64,000 nucleotides of DNA from Myripristis murdjan. Lineage: Eukaryota; Chordata; Actinopteri; Holocentriformes; Holocentridae. The stretch spans positions 25,261,987 through 25,325,986 of the forward strand of contig NC_043987.1 in the NCBI RefSeq assembly GCF_902150065.1, given 5' to 3'. The position numbers and the translations under genes are program-made. Positions 13,017-26,298 of this stretch are shown in pieces. How positions within the stretch are numbered: position 1 is the stretch's first letter; each line of letters starts with the position of its first letter. The notes under the pieces are model-generated. The model saw only the letters and a program-made list of their open reading frames with translations. It made no database searches and was not told where the DNA came from.

Positions 13017-13624
13017 AAAAAGTTCATATGCATGTATGTGATTTTTTCCCCCCTGTGTTAAGCTGAGGAAAAAGCCCAGCTGTCTCCCTTGCCACACAGA
13101 GAGGGTGCCGCTGCCTCGGAGACTCTTCTGTAACATATGGAACTGTTTTAAGGTTGCGTTTCTTCCCTTCGGACACTGCTAATGAGAGAATCCTTAGTTT
13201 CCCACGAATACAGACAGACACGGTCCTTATGAACCCTCCTCCATCCTGCATAACGAAGACAAATGCATCTCTTCCCCCATCTCACCAAGACTTCCTCATC
13301 TTTAAGATTGTCTCATGGGCTGAGGTCCACATATGACCGGATGGGAGACTCACTTGCCCGCTCATTGAAATACTGACTTGTCCAGAAAGTCTGCGCCTGT
13401 ATTTTTATCTCCTCGCCACAAATAGTGAGATAGTGTTATTTTTGCTGTCTTGACTCTCTTTATCTCGTCCGCAAGACTTTTTTATGAGACAGAGGCCCAA
13501 ATCGGGGGGTGCGCTGTCTCCTCAACTCTGTGGAATTTACGGTGTGTTTGTGTTTGAGGGCTGCGTGCATTGATCGAGCTCCAAGTAAGTCTCTGTGTTT
13601 GTGTACGACTAATCAAGAGACTGC

Positions 13625-13662
<38 letters not shown>

Positions 13663-14414
13663 GTGTGTATGTTGCAATGCCTTCACTATACAATCTGGCA
13701 GAGATTAGTGTGTGAAATGGATGCGATTAACAACCGTGATAACCTTCTGCGAGTGAAGTCAACTTAGTGCAAAGTCACTTAAAGATTGTTTTTTTTTTTT
13801 TTTTAATCACTCCTGGGAGTCTTTTTTAACAAAGTTGCTCCCCGGAAAATATGACATGCAACCAAAAATCCTTGATAAGAATTTCATTTTTAGCTATGCT
13901 GGGGTTTTTTTTTTCGGTGATTTGAATATCTCTGAGTGCTCGACAAAGGAGCTTATCCGGCCCCCTCAGAGCAGGGATAGGGGAACCACACGATGAGAAA
14001 CCCCCTGTGCTTTTCAAGCCTTTCTTTCCCTCCTAAACCTAATTGAAGAGAGCATTGGTTGGAGGTCAGGTTTTTCTCCGCATGTGGTCCCCAACAGAGC
14101 TGTAACACTTGGTATCTTCACTCACATGTGCGTGTGTGAGTGTGTGTGTGTGTGTGTGACCTTTTCGTGCTCCTCCTCTGTAAATGTGACATATTTTATG
14201 GTTTTTGCGCATGGCGACTTTAACGTCGGAAAATAACCTCCACGGTTTAACCCAAATCTGGCGATTCGGGGGGTTATCACGGACAGATGTCTGCCCTGCT
14301 ACGAAGCAAGCAGATTAGTTTGATCTGTGGGGGCTGTGTGGTGCAAGGTGGTGGTTTTAACGTAGATGGGCATCAATGACGCCCGGGGATGCCACTGGCA
14401 GAGTGGAGGGAGGG

Positions 14415-14433
14415 GGGTTAGGGTTAGGGTTAG
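14415..14433 (+). repeat. Short interstitial telomere-like repeat
   Basis: gggttagggttagggttag is just over three TTAGGG units. A more degenerate ctaaccct-rich stretch lies at about 3190-3275. Confidence 0.8.
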
Positions 14434-15879
14434 AGATGACCCTAAAACAAGGACACTCCTCTGAACATTGCCCATAACTGGACGTGCTCTGGCGCTGAGG
14501 GGTCACGGCTATTCTGATGTTTTCATGTGTTACTGTGGGTTTTGCGTGTTTAAAGAAACACAGCAAATTTACCCGTTAGGACATCATCAGACTCTGAAAT
14601 CATCCATGTGTCCCGGACAGGCTTGGTTGAAATCAGAACATACTTACTGGTGATGTTCCTGTCATGACAAAAAGAAAATACATGCGTAATGATGCTGTGC
14701 TGATTGGAGAGAACCTCATAGACTTTCTATATGTGGTCCCCGTACAATCGGCTGAATAACAAAGCAATTTATATACAATAATTTATGCACTCATTCTGGG
14801 TTTCATTCCTTTATCTCCTTTTTTTTTTCATCTGAACCGAGTTAATTAGCAGCTACGTTGTGCATGTTGGGGAATAGCAGTGTTTTTTATACCGTGATTG
14901 AGCAGTTTCATAATTATGCCAGACGTACGCTTCAGCACACATTACTGCACTTTGCCTGTTGTCTTGGGTGAGGGCGGCTTCACAAAGTCTGCCGGAGTGG
15001 GATTGGCATCGGCGTCAAGTAAAAAGCAGCTTCACCCAGACAGAGCCGCGTTTCCAAACCAAGTCGTCTATTTAACCTCACAGCCTCTCTCTCTCTCTCT
15101 CTGTGTGTCTTCATTTCTTTCTTGTTGTTCTACTCTCACGCATTTATATTCTGCCTTGCTGTTTCTCTGTCCATCATTTAAAAAAAAAGGAAAACTATTG
15201 ACACCTGTGGATGCAGACTCACTCTCCTTTAACACTTGCATATTGCACACTGCATTTTATTTTGAAGGTCTGCGCTGCTGAGATGCCCTGAGACCTTCTT
15301 TTCGTGTTTGCCGTTTGCATTGTTGCACATCCTTTATGTCTTTTATGATGAAACCGAAGGCAAACTTCATCATGAGCAATAGAGTTTTCTCATTTGTAAA
15401 ACACTTTGGGTATCATCCACATCCTGTTCAGCCGAGGTGTTTAAACCACAAACCTTGACCGACTTTATCTACTTTATTCAGGGTTGAGAACTTTCTCCTC
15501 TCATTTGGATTGAACCCCAAAGAAATACAAAACAGACTTACTGTGTATGTGACTTGCATCTGAAAATTGTGTTCTGGTCATTGCATTGTTGCACCTCCAT
15601 ACCATTTACTCACCTCTGACAGCTAACCCTTAACCTCAACAATTTTTATGAGCACTGCAGCACTTTCCATGAGCACTGTAGCACTTTATACACTGTATAT
15701 CTTTGGTTTCGTTGTGTTTCTTAATCCATCTTAGCACAACTCCAGCAAGAAACCCTGCTCTGGTCTTTGCATTGCTGCATCTCCATCTCATTTATCCATC
15801 CTTGACAGTTCATCTTGGCCAATTTTATTTAATTGCATGATTGATGTCTCTCTTTTAGTGCCATTGTCTGCCGGTCTCT

Positions 15880-16105
15880 GTTTCCTACATGGATATGTTG
15901 TATTCTTACTGTAAATTTTATGTCTCCTGTGTCCTTGTTTTTATGTATTATGACCCTTGTGTCCCGTTTTTGTATATTTTAATGGTTCTTTAACATCATG
16001 CCGGAGGACTGCGGTTGTAAACTAGCCTCTGGCTAACACTGGCGCATTTACAGTAATGTCAATCAATGTGCATTGTCCTCTCTAAATAAAAAAAAAAAAA
16101 AAAAG
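15880..16105 (+). mobile_element. LINE 3' end with poly(A) tail
   Basis: The run atgccggaggactgcgg, tagcctctggctaac, catttacagtaatg, gtgcattgtcctctctaaataaa and then a 16-base A run is the typical 3' terminus of a fish non-LTR element. The 5' part is absent or unrecognised. Confidence 0.5.
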
Positions 16106-17317
16106 TTGATAAATTTGGCACTATAACAATAACAGACGTGTCAGTGACTCCTGTTTATCATGATGTAGTTGCAAATGTCTTCATGGCCATCAAATGTCAT
16201 ACTGCACAATAATATCTTTATACTGCTCGATCTCATTACTGGTAGTGCTTCATACCTGCCATGTAAAAGCATCACAACATAAATTTCATGCTTCTAGTTT
16301 AATTGAAGGACTGCATTGTTTTAGATGGATTGAGAAAATTCCACCATCCTTGCTCTTATAAAACCCCACCGGCTATACTAAAAAATGCACAGTCGTCAAA
16401 CCAAATCAGGGCTGTTTTTCTTAATTCTTGAAAGCCTGACATTCTGGGATGAACGGTTTTCACCAAACAGTGAGGAACACACAGTGTTGAGTGAAGGTAG
16501 GGAGAAATGAGAATGTGTAGCAGCTCTAAAGCTAAAGTCATCCTGAATGATATGCAACTAAGTCTGGCAGCTTCGTGTAGGCAACTGGTAAAATTTATCC
16601 AAAGTATGATATAAAAAATTGAATTATACTGTTTTGAAGTGGGTACAGCAGATAATATACAGCAATACTGAGTTAATGATGATTCGTTCCTTAAATGAAT
16701 GAATGAATCTGTAGAATGAATCTACAAGCTGCATAATTAGAACCTGTAATAAGTTGGATGATACTCGTCGCCGACAGTCGCTCAGCATGCCAAGGAGCAC
16801 CAGCACAAATTATCTTCCATTATGGAAGTAGCTTATGATCGAGGAATGTAATCAAGATATGCATTTGTGGTGTCAAAAACTAAAAACTCAAAGAGGTTAA
16901 CTGTTTTTTCAGCTCAGAAAAAGAAGTTTGTAGTTAGGAATTTAGACCAAAAACATAAGTTAGGGGAGTCTGGAGTAAACATTATAATGCTGTCAAATAA
17001 GCAATTTTATTTATTTATTTATTTTTTTATAGTGGTCATTATTATGAGCAAATTCTATTTACACATTGTTAATAATGCATTGCTGTGCATTTGATTTGCT
17101 CAAGTTTTTCAAAAGGGGAATTCACTAAAGGAGTTACTAAAGCAATTTGCACTCCTACACCTGTTTGCATGTGAAGCCTACTAAACCTACAGTTGAAATA
17201 AATTTCTTTGGAATACATTTAATGCATTTTTGTATATTTTTTGTGGCTTCCTACAGCCTCCTGTAGCTTTGCACATAATACCACCACCAACAACATCAAT
17301 AACAATAATAATCAAGC

Positions 17318-17425
17318 AAAAAGACCTCTGGTATCGGACCAGTACTTGGTATCGGCCAATACCCAACACCCAGGTATCATAATCGGATCAGAACTGAAAA
17401 AAGGAGGTTGGTGCATCCCTTAGTT
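17318..17425. mobile_element. DNA-transposon end (gggatgcaccga type)
   Basis: ctggtatcggaccagtac, atcggccaatacccaac and the end ggtgcatccctta match the terminal region of a common fish element beginning (inverted) agggatgcacc. Only one end is present. Confidence 0.5.
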
Positions 17426-17857
17426 TAATAAGAGAAGGCTAAATGATCAGGATGATGACTCTTTGCAAGTAAAAGGTGGCTGCAAATCACAGAAGTTGCA
17501 GGCAAACAACATCCAGCAGCGTTCACATGTAAGTTTAGATTAGCGGACAAAGGGCAGCAGCCCGACAGCAAGACCAGCAGGAGCAGAGGCCAAATCAAAC
17601 TTGGCTAAAAAATAATAATAATAATAAAATAAAAAAATAAAAGCATAGACAGCTCCTTTTATTGGATCTGCCTCAAGATCCTTTACAGAACCATCTGAAT
17701 TATTTTAGCTCTGATAATGTGGATGATGATGAAGGAGACTGATTTAATGTCACACCCACGCACGTATTGACATTTCCGTGCTGCAGGGGGAAAATATGTC
17801 TCTGCTGTGAGTTGATGGATTGACAGTGGCACCCTGATCTGCATATGTGTGGGACTA

Positions 17858-17858
<1 letters not shown>

Positions 17859-17934
<76 letters not shown>
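17859..17934 (+). repeat. (GT)n followed by (GA)n purine tract
   Basis: A gt run passes into more than 50 bases of ga repeats, an all-purine strand able to form triplex DNA. Confidence 0.9.
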
Positions 17935-17936
<2 letters not shown>

Positions 17937-19193
17937 GAAGGAGAGACGAATGCAAGAACATGATCCAGTAAGCGGATGCTATCTGCTCTTGTTGATACTT
18001 GCTATACAGCAACCACCCAGTACCTTCAGATATGGACTCGTTTGAGTTACATAATTAGTAGATAAAGCGACGGTAAAATGTGTTCTGTTTGTCTATAAAT
18101 ACGCATGTTAATATGCTTCACTTAATTCAAGTTCAAGCAGAGGCTAATAAATCTGCTACTGTCACGTACACTCATTAGAGCTTTTTTTTCCTACCATTTA
18201 CAGTATGTTCATTATCCAAACTGCCGTCGGCCTGTATCTGTGAGTATGAATATGGGTTTTTGTGTGTGTGAATGTGGGTTTTTGTGTGTGTGTGTGTGTG
18301 TGTGTATGAGGGTGTGTATGTGTGCGTGCGTGTGTGCTCATCTATCTCCCAGCCTAGCGGGAATATGTAGACAAACAGTTTTAAAGTATTTTGTTCCCTT
18401 TGGTGATGAGTGTCATTTTAACCTTGAGAGGGAGAAAAAAATGGAACAATGAGAGAGAGAGAGAGAGACTGAGAGAAACAGAGAGAGAGAGAGAGAGACA
18501 GAAAGGGGCATCGCCAGCGGGACACATAGGAGACACAGAAACAAAAGCAGGCTGCCATATGGGAAAAGAAGAAACGGGAGAGAAAGAGGTGATGCAGAGT
18601 TTTATGACTCCTGCTGTACACATAGAGCTGCACAGGGCAACCATGAATGAACATTAATCACACCATCTGGACGATCACCTGGGATGCACCTTAAACTGTT
18701 GATGATGCATATACTGTAGTCCCAGCACATCTCGCTATTATGCAACATTAACACTCTTCCCCACCGCTATTGTCCTCTCCGAGGGTGTGGGGCTGTCCCG
18801 TGGTGGGCTCGCTCCCCTGGTGTCCCTCCCCAGCCGTGGGCCCTGCAGCTGCAGCGCTGTGTCCACACTGTGACTCATTACAGTGAATGAAGCACACCTC
18901 AGCCGACCCCAGCTCCTCACGCTGTCATACCGCTGTGCCGTGCAGCGACAATGTGGATTTGCACTGTATGTCTCTGGCATGTGTGTGTGTGTGTGTGTAC
19001 GTGTGCGTTTATGTGTGTGTCTGCGCGTCTGTTTATGTATATCTGGCCATGTGTGTTTGCGTGGATTCAGAGGAATGAAAGCCCGTGACTGAGGGGAACC
19101 CTGCAGTGACGCTCAGTGTAATTGTTACTGTCTATTCTGGTCTGTGCGCATGGTTGTGATGTGAAGAGTTTGCCCTTTGGAGCCTGGCCCTTT

Positions 19194-19206
19194 TGACCTT
19201 TGACCT
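19194..19206 (-). promoter_or_regulatory. Perfect DR1 nuclear-receptor site
   Basis: On the minus strand it reads AGGTCAAAGGTCA, the ideal one-base-spaced direct repeat bound by RXR heterodimers, HNF4 and COUP-TF. It lies 3.7 kb upstream of the gjc1 coding exon. Function is not shown; such a site can occur by chance. Confidence 0.35.
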
Positions 19207-19976
19207 TGTGCACAAGCCCTCCTCCGCTCTGGCTTTACTGCGAGCAGCGCTACAGGTCACATGTATCAGAGTGGCCAATAGAGCGACTACGCTTGATTAT
19301 GCAGTCGTGACCTTTTGATTTTATGGATATCGAAGCATTGATCCTGAAAGTGACTCCGGTTCGAAGCCCAGCGCTGGGCTCCTCTCGTTAAATAAAGTCA
19401 CCATGGGGGTGAAAGGGAATGGGTTTGCTTAGTATTTGTTTCTTTTTCTGGGTCTGACTTTGGACCCAAAGTCTGTTTGTCTTTTTGATGCTTTCACGTG
19501 TGACATGATTTCCACCAATTTGATGTTCACTGTTTATATCAGAGCAACTCTGCTCACTTTGTCTGTGTGGTGCTATTTGGGAGGCTGACTCACCCTGGTA
19601 ACTTAATGCACAGAGTCAGCTTCTTACCCCTAACTGCCCCACTAGCTCCCATAGACATAAATTGGATGAGAAAGCAAAATGCCAGGTTATATGTGGCTTA
19701 GGTAGCAGGAGGGATAGCTGCAGTCATGTGCCTGCGCTAGAGTTTCTCTCTTGGTCAGGAGGTAGCATGACGGCTCCTGGCATACTCTCCCTAGGAAGCC
19801 CACGATGCAAGTGCACAGCAAGGCTAACCCAGTTTGCAAAGCACTGGGTGGCAGGCTGGAAACACCCCAGTATCTCTGTGTTAAATCATTCTTAACCTCT
19901 TCGAATACTCCTGTTTGCATAGTGCCACCCTCATTAGCACAAATTACTCACTGCTCTTTACACACTCCTCTCCCAT

Positions 19977-20024
<48 letters not shown>

Positions 20025-22844
20025 CCAACTATGGTCTGACAGTGTGTTCTCGTGTAAGCACTCTTTCTAGCCGAGTCTTCATTGCAAACACAGTTTAAGT
20101 GCGTAGATGACAATCTAATGCAGAGCAGGGCGACAGGGCAAAACAAATCCTTTGATCCAGCATCATAAGGATAGCTTTTCCATTTTTAAGTGAGTGGCAC
20201 TTCCTCCTTAAGTAAAATAGCAGGCAGCATATGAACAATTCTCCCCCTCCATTGGTTTAAAATTTGATTATTAATTATTAGTAGTAGTAGTAGTAATCAG
20301 TAATAGAGTTCTTTTTAAGGGACAAATGACACCAAGATTGTACATCAATGAAAAGCCTTAACCACCTTGTTACAAACTTAGTGTACACACAGCAACTTCT
20401 TTCCTCATGTACTCTTCTTTTTTCTTTTCTTTTCTTTTGTCTTTTTTGTTTCTGTTTGTGTATATCTCAAGGTATATGTTAGAGCTTTTTATATAGTAGA
20501 AACAGAGTTGCAGATCATTTACATTTTGCTGTATTTGATTTGCTAAGGATAATAAGCACTTCCATAGTTTCATTGCAGTATTATGTTTAATTAGGACCAT
20601 AATAGCAGTTAGCCCTGGCTTCTGATTGGTTCAAATGTATCACATGTATCACATGTTGCATGTGCTGGTTAGATGATACTATTGAATTTTGAGCACACAA
20701 TAGTCTTTGACATTGTTTTGCCGTGTTTATCATGCTTTTGTAGTATGTTTAAAGTATTTTCTTGCCAGTTTTTATTTTGTACTCAAATAAGAAAGTTTTC
20801 TGTAAAAGGTTGAAATGAAGAATTGAACATTTATTGAAGCACGCATCAACTACATGCTTGGATTCCACAGCTTTAGCGGACATTTTCAAAAAATAGACAG
20901 AGCCACATTAACGGTATATGTTGTCTTATACTGTGCGTCATGAGTATTGGTATCTCATGACTTTTGGATATTTGATATCTAGTCTGATTTGTGTTGTGTA
21001 TCTTTTTCAGTCCAAAATGTACCTGCACACTAAAAAAAAAAAAAAAAGTAAATAAATAAATAAATAAGGGTAGCTGCCACTCACAAAATCACAAATTCCC
21101 AGTTCTCTATCTTTCCAGCAGACCCATAAAGGGATGCCTACATCATAGATACCCAAATACAAGCGCATGGACTCTTTGGACAACCCACTCCTTTTTACAT
21201 CATAATAACATTTACATTAGAGAGGCATTTTGCATTTAATATGAATAGTTTTATATTAAATCAATACAGTTTGCCGCATGCAACTGAAAACCCATGCATG
21301 TGTGTTTGCGAGTGAATCTGGGTATTAATAGCTAAAGGACAACTGTGGAGCACAGTAAGAGTTACGTAAAGATAGTGTAATGACGTAATGCCAGAAAAGT
21401 CAGACAGAGCTCGACCATGGAAGGACACTGGTATGACTCCATGTGCTTGTGGCAGCCTCTCGCTTCGTTCTCGCCATGTGCTGCTTACTCATACATGTCG
21501 GGCACAGGCGCACGGAGTTAGCGCTCTCACAAGGACCTCGCTGCTCAGGCGGATTAAAGTGCAGCACACGGTGTTAGGTGTTGGTGCACTCGTACATTTG
21601 GAAGACACACAGGAGTGTCCCTGTGCATACAGAAAAACACACACATACACTTGTGCACATACACAAGATTCCTGACATGTACCTCCCCTGCCCCGAGCGT
21701 GTCCTTATATGGTCAGAGTGATCAATACTCAGCATGTTTTATAGCGAGCCCACTTGCAAACATTCCCGCCCTCTCTTCCTGCTTTCCTTCCATTGGAGAC
21801 ACAAATCAGTGGGCTTGGGGCCCTCGGCTCCTGTTCCTCTCCACCAGCCAAAATGTGCCTCCTCCTCAGCCCTCAGCTCCTGCTGCTCCGGTTCATTCAG
21901 ACTAAGTTTTCAACCTCCTTGGTGAGGACGACGTCCCTGGAAGCCCTATAAACCCCAGCCTAAGCTAGTATTCATGATTGGATTTTCCTCTCAGTCCAAT
22001 TGACAATAAGCCATGCACTATTACTGCTACGTAAGGGGGAAAGTTCTGTGGAGGTGTCATATTCATCCCCGAAAGCCGCCCTGAGGGACAGCAGTGTTTG
22101 GGTTCTGCTCCACTGCGTGGGCTAATGTGGGTCTGCTGTATGACTCCCTGCTCCACTGGTTTGTGCCCAGCCACCTGCTGATTCTGCTGGTTTAGTTGGA
22201 CCGCCTGGAGCCCAGAGCTAACCTACATAGGCAACATGGCCCTTTCCTAAAGCCTGCTCAGTTGCACACACACACACGTGCATGCATACACATACACAGC
22301 ATCATGCCATTCACCTTCCAACCAGAACAAACTAGTCAAGTTAATACAATCCTGAAAACTGCACCTCACACAGAAGAAGGCTCACTAAGAGGATTTATTT
22401 CTTGAGAAAGAGATAGGGTGTTAAATAAAATGTGTGTGTGTGTTTGGTGATAGAAAATTCCCTATTCGGATTATTTCGCCTTCTTCTCATTGCTGCTTGA
22501 CGGTATTTTTTAACACTGATATCCTCTTTCCACTCTGTTTGGTCTTTTAATGCCCTAAAGAGCCTAAACCTTACAGCAGCTGTGGCACTGGGCTCAGAGC
22601 AGTGTGTATTTGTACTTGTGGGACACACTCTCTGATAGCACAAAAAATAGCAGATCAAATAACGGATATATTGCTCGCCTCAGTTCAAGAGAACATGTGT
22701 TAATTAAGATAATTAATCTATCTCCATGTTTCACTGAGCTTTCTTATTTATCCTTATAGTATGTCTACCTTCTGGGAGAAAAGTGTCTTCATGATCATTT
22801 TCTGTAGCTAGAAAATCTTTTCTTCTTTCTTTTAATGCTCTTTC

Positions 22845-22920
22845 TTTCTTCTGTCTGTCTCTGCAGAGTCTGTGAACAGGCGAGAGAGGGACCCTGTCTG
22901 CCCCACTGTCCAGCGACACC
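22845..22920 (+). promoter_or_regulatory. gjc1: 3' splice site and 5' UTR of the gjc1 coding exon
   Basis: A pyrimidine-rich stretch ending in ctgtctgtctctgcag (AG at 22865-22866) is a strong splice acceptor 54 bases before the connexin ATG. This fits the usual connexin structure of a non-coding first exon spliced to one coding exon. The start context is acaccATGa, with A at -3. The upstream non-coding exon could not be placed from sequence alone. Confidence 0.7.
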
Positions 22921-24378
22921 ATGAGCTGGAGCTTCCTCACGCGGCTGCTGGAGGAGATCCACAACCACTCCACCTTCGTGGGGAAGCTGTGGCTCACCGT
23001 GCTCATCGTCTTCCGTATCGTTCTCACTGCCGTAGGGGGAGAGTCCATCTATTATGATGAGCAGAGCAAGTTTGTGTGCAACTCGGGTCAGCCGGGCTGC
23101 GAGAATGTCTGCTACGACGCCTTTGCACCTTTATCTCATGTCCGTTTCTGGGTTTTCCAGATCATCTTGGTGGCCATGCCCTCTCTCATGTATATGGGCT
23201 ACGCCATTAACAAGATTGCTCGATTGGAAGAAGCCAAAGGAGGAGGTAGCACCACAACAACAGTCAGAACAGGAGGGGGTTACACACACAGAAAGCCTCG
23301 GAAGATCTGCTTTGGAGCTCGGCAGCATCGGGGCATTGAGGAGACCGAGGAGGACCAGGAAGATGATCCCATGATTTATGAGGTACCAGAGATCGAGCCC
23401 CCAAAAAGGCCACGAGATCCACTACAACCCACACCTAGACCCAAGGTCCGCCATGATGGACGCAAACGTATCCGGGATGAGGGGCTGATGCGCATTTATG
23501 TTTTACAGCTTGTGACTCGTACAGTCCTAGAGGCAGGCTTCCTTGCGGGCCAGTACTTGTTGTATGGATTTCGTGTGGCTCCTGTATTTGTGTGCTCGGG
23601 GAAGCCTTGCCCCCACAGTGTTGATTGCTTTGTGTCGCGGCCTACAGAGAAGACCATCTTTCTGCGTATCATGTATGGTGTCACTGTCCTCTGCCTCACA
23701 CTCAACGTTTGGGAGATGCTCCACTTAGGCATTGGGTCCATCTGTGATATCCTGCGCCGTAGGCGCTGCCCGCCCCAAGAGGATGAGTACCAGTTGGGCT
23801 TGCTTGGCAGCAATGGGGGCGTGGAAGGATCCGTAGGGGTGCCAGGGCCTGAGGCAGGTTCTGGGGGTGGGGTGGTTGGAGATGGGGGTGCTGATTATGT
23901 TGGCTACCCTTTCTCCTGGAACACCCCATCAGCTCCACCGGGCTACAACATTGTGGTGAAGCCAGAGCAGATCCCCTACACAGACCTTAGCAACGCCAAG
24001 ATGGCATGCAAGCAGAACCGGGCAAACATCGCCCAGGAGGAGCAGCAGCAGTTTGGCAGCAACGAGGATAATTTCCCCACTGGAGGGGAGGCCCGAGTGG
24101 CCCTGAACAAAGACATGATCCAACAAGCTCATGAGCAACTGGAGGCAGCCATCCAGGCCTACAGTCAGCAGCACCGGGTGGAGGAGCAGCTTGGGGACAG
24201 CCAGGATGACAAGCCCCAGAGTAACATCATCCAGGCCCAGCCTCAGCCACAGCCTCAGCCACAAAAGGAGCGAAAACACAGATTCAAGCATGGGAAAGGA
24301 GGCAGCAGCGGAGGAGGCAGCAGCAGCAACAGCAGCAGCAGCAAATCAGGAGAGGGGAAGCCCTCTGTATGGATTTAA
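22921..24378 (+). CDS. gjc1: Connexin 45-type gap junction protein (gjc1), complete single coding exon
   Basis: The 485-residue product is a gamma-group connexin, the four-pass membrane protein that assembles as hexameric hemichannels and joins neighbouring cells. The N-terminus [20 protein letters not shown] matches Cx45. TM1 is about residues 22-40. The first extracellular loop has the connexin cysteine pattern C-x6-C-x3-C at C53, C60 and C64. TM2 is about 76-98. A long basic and acidic cytoplasmic loop with E-E-T-E-E-D leads to KHDGR-like and [10 protein letters not shown] sequence before TM3. The second extracellular loop has C-x4-C-x5-C followed by SRPTEKTIF, then TM4. The tail keeps the Cx45 block [11 protein letters not shown] and ends in SVWI, the family's PDZ ligand that binds ZO-1. 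At 485 residues it is longer than mammalian Cx45 (about 396); the extra length is Gly-rich, Pro-Gln and Ser-rich tail sequence. An intron-free coding region is usual for connexins. GJC2 (Cx47) is the alternative, but the tail motifs favour GJC1. Confidence 0.95.
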   Translation: MSWSFLTRLLEEIHNHSTFVGKLWLTVLIVFRIVLTAVGGESIYYDEQSKFVCNSGQPGCENVCYDAFAPLSHVRFWVFQIILVAMPSLMYMGYAINKIARLEEAKGGGSTTTTVRTGGGYTHRKPRKICFGARQHRGIEETEEDQEDDPMIYEVPEIEPPKRPRDPLQPTPRPKVRHDGRKRIRDEGLMRIYVLQLVTRTVLEAGFLAGQYLLYGFRVAPVFVCSGKPCPHSVDCFVSRPTEKTIFLRIMYGVTVLCLTLNVWEMLHLGIGSICDILRRRRCPPQEDEYQLGLLGSNGGVEGSVGVPGPEAGSGGGVVGDGGADYVGYPFSWNTPSAPPGYNIVVKPEQIPYTDLSNAKMACKQNRANIAQEEQQQFGSNEDNFPTGGEARVALNKDMIQQAHEQLEAAIQAYSQQHRVEEQLGDSQDDKPQSNIIQAQPQPQPQPQKERKHRFKHGKGGSSGGGSSSNSSSSKSGEGKPSVWI

Positions 24379-26298
24379 CCCTCCTCTACACCCAAACTGA
24401 TACATACTGATACATTCAAACCATGTAAATATTAGGGAAGGGGATAAAGAGCTGTTCTAGTCTCTCTTGGATATTTAAACACCATAGTGCCTTTAAGTAT
24501 CCTGCAAGCTGGAGAAGATGTGTGTTTGTGTACTAAGGTGTGTTAAGAACCTATGTGGTGTTGCAGCTGACAGTTTGTTTTGTCTGGGCTATCACTGTCT
24601 AACTTGAAACATCACACCAACACAAACGATACTTGGCAACAGTCTGTCGTTTACATGTCTTGTCTTCCTCAAGTCCTGAAGCAGACTCTTGACCTCTGTT
24701 GTCTTCCTGTTCATCCATTCTTAGGGATTTTGAGCCGAGGAAAATTACTGAATGATAATGAGTTCCGTTGCAGTCCAGATTGATCCCAGATTTGGCTTAG
24801 CTAATTTTCTGGCTGGTCCTCTGCAAAGACACTGACTTCATAACACATTGGCATCATAATTCTTGGACATTAAAATGCAATGGCGTCGTAATGAAGTATC
24901 GCCATAATGCAAAGGCAATAGAATGCAATGTCTTCACTATCCCCCAACAGGCTAAAGCAATGACTCCATGCTGTAATGACTTCATAATGCAACGTCATAT
25001 TAATGCAAAGGCAATAAAATGCAACAACATCATAATGCAATGGCAGCGCCTAAAGCAATGACTTCATAACGACAACCTTTGTCACCCTGCCGAAGGCTCC
25101 TATCAGCTGTGTCCTGTCAGTCGCCGTGTTGTGTGTCAGCTCTTTCTCCAAGGTCGGTGATGTTTTGTTGCTGTGACTTTGCGTTGGATTGTGAGTTTGT
25201 GAATGTTTAGTGTGTTTTATGATTATATAGTGCTATACCAGCTGCCACTCAGGATCTGGTGAGTACAGCAAGTGGTTTCTTACCCCAGTCTATATAATTC
25301 AAATAATGGGATTTCCAGAAGCGTCCGTTCTCTCTTTGAATTAACAAGGTGCATAAGCAGTCTGATCTATATACCGTTACAATTTTTAAATGTAAACTTC
25401 TTCTCCATTTTTGTTTTTTGCTTTTGTTTTTGTTTGTCATCTCTGGCTCTTCATGGCTACTACACAAGGCCTCTCTTTGCTTAACTGATGCTACATCTGC
25501 CTTGTAATTGACTGCCCCCTGGTGGTATCTTCTGTGGGGCCTCTTCTATTGGGGAGTAGTTTCCAGTTGCCAATGCTACCTGCATCCAGCAACACCCTAA
25601 CCAGCTATAGTATTCCTTTTCTATTGACAAGCCTTGTGTTTTTAAAAGTCTTACAAATGTACAAGTTCAGTGTTAGTCGCGCAAGGCTGCAATATCAAAA
25701 TGTGTCTGTGTCAAATGTTGTAATGGGAACATCTTAAAGCCATTACTATAGCATAGTGAGACCAAACACTGTTTGTGTGATGCAAGTGTCAGTGCCAAGA
25801 TTTTGTGCTAGGCTTACGATGAAGCCTGGTTGTTTGTAGCTTTGGAATACTGTGGCCATGCTACTCCAATTGTGAAAACATTGCCTATGTGAGACCAATC
25901 AGTTTTGTAAAAGTCACTTGTTTTTTTCTATTATGAGTTTTGCTTTTTTGGGACGGGATTTAAAACATCTGACTCCAAGATGGGGTTCATTTTTTTATGT
26001 TCAAACCGATGTTTTATATGAAAACACTCTTTTTTCAATAAAGTTTTTTTGTAACATAAAGAAAATGAAAACATTGTTTTAAAAATGAATTACTTGTATG
26101 GATATTTATGGATATTGTGTTTTTTAATTGCCTTCCAATTGTAAAGAAAAAAAGAAATATAATATATTTTTATAATATGTACAATACATTGACTTGAAGG
26201 AGAAAAAATGAAAACAAAAAATAGCCAGACTTTTCCCTGTATGTTACAGTATCAGTATTTAATGTATGTAGCAACCCTCTGGGCTGTGTTTTAATAAA
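24379..26298 (+). other. gjc1: Probable gjc1 3' UTR with two poly(A) signals
   Basis: About 1.9 kb of AT-rich sequence follows the connexin stop codon with no further credible coding region. AATAAA hexamers lie at 26037-26042 and 26293-26298, giving two plausible ends. The segment includes the degenerate taatgcaa-type repeat listed separately. The transcript end is inferred. Confidence 0.55.
24840..25070 (+). repeat. Degenerate cataatgcaa(t/a)ggc minisatellite in the gjc1 3' UTR region
   Basis: The words cataatgcaa, aatgcaatggc, aatgcaaaggcaat and gacttcata recur irregularly about ten times. The pattern is a short, strongly decayed tandem repeat. No function is evident. Confidence 0.6.

Larger units (their letters stand above)
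10247..22844. other. Intergenic and probable gjc1 upstream region
   Basis: No coding region is supported. It contains many (TG)n, (GA)n and poly(A) tracts and the elements listed separately. 15568-15650 and 15755-15830 are weak tandem copies (ttgcattgttgca, cctccat). A non-coding gjc1 first exon is expected somewhere here but was not found. Confidence 0.65.
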
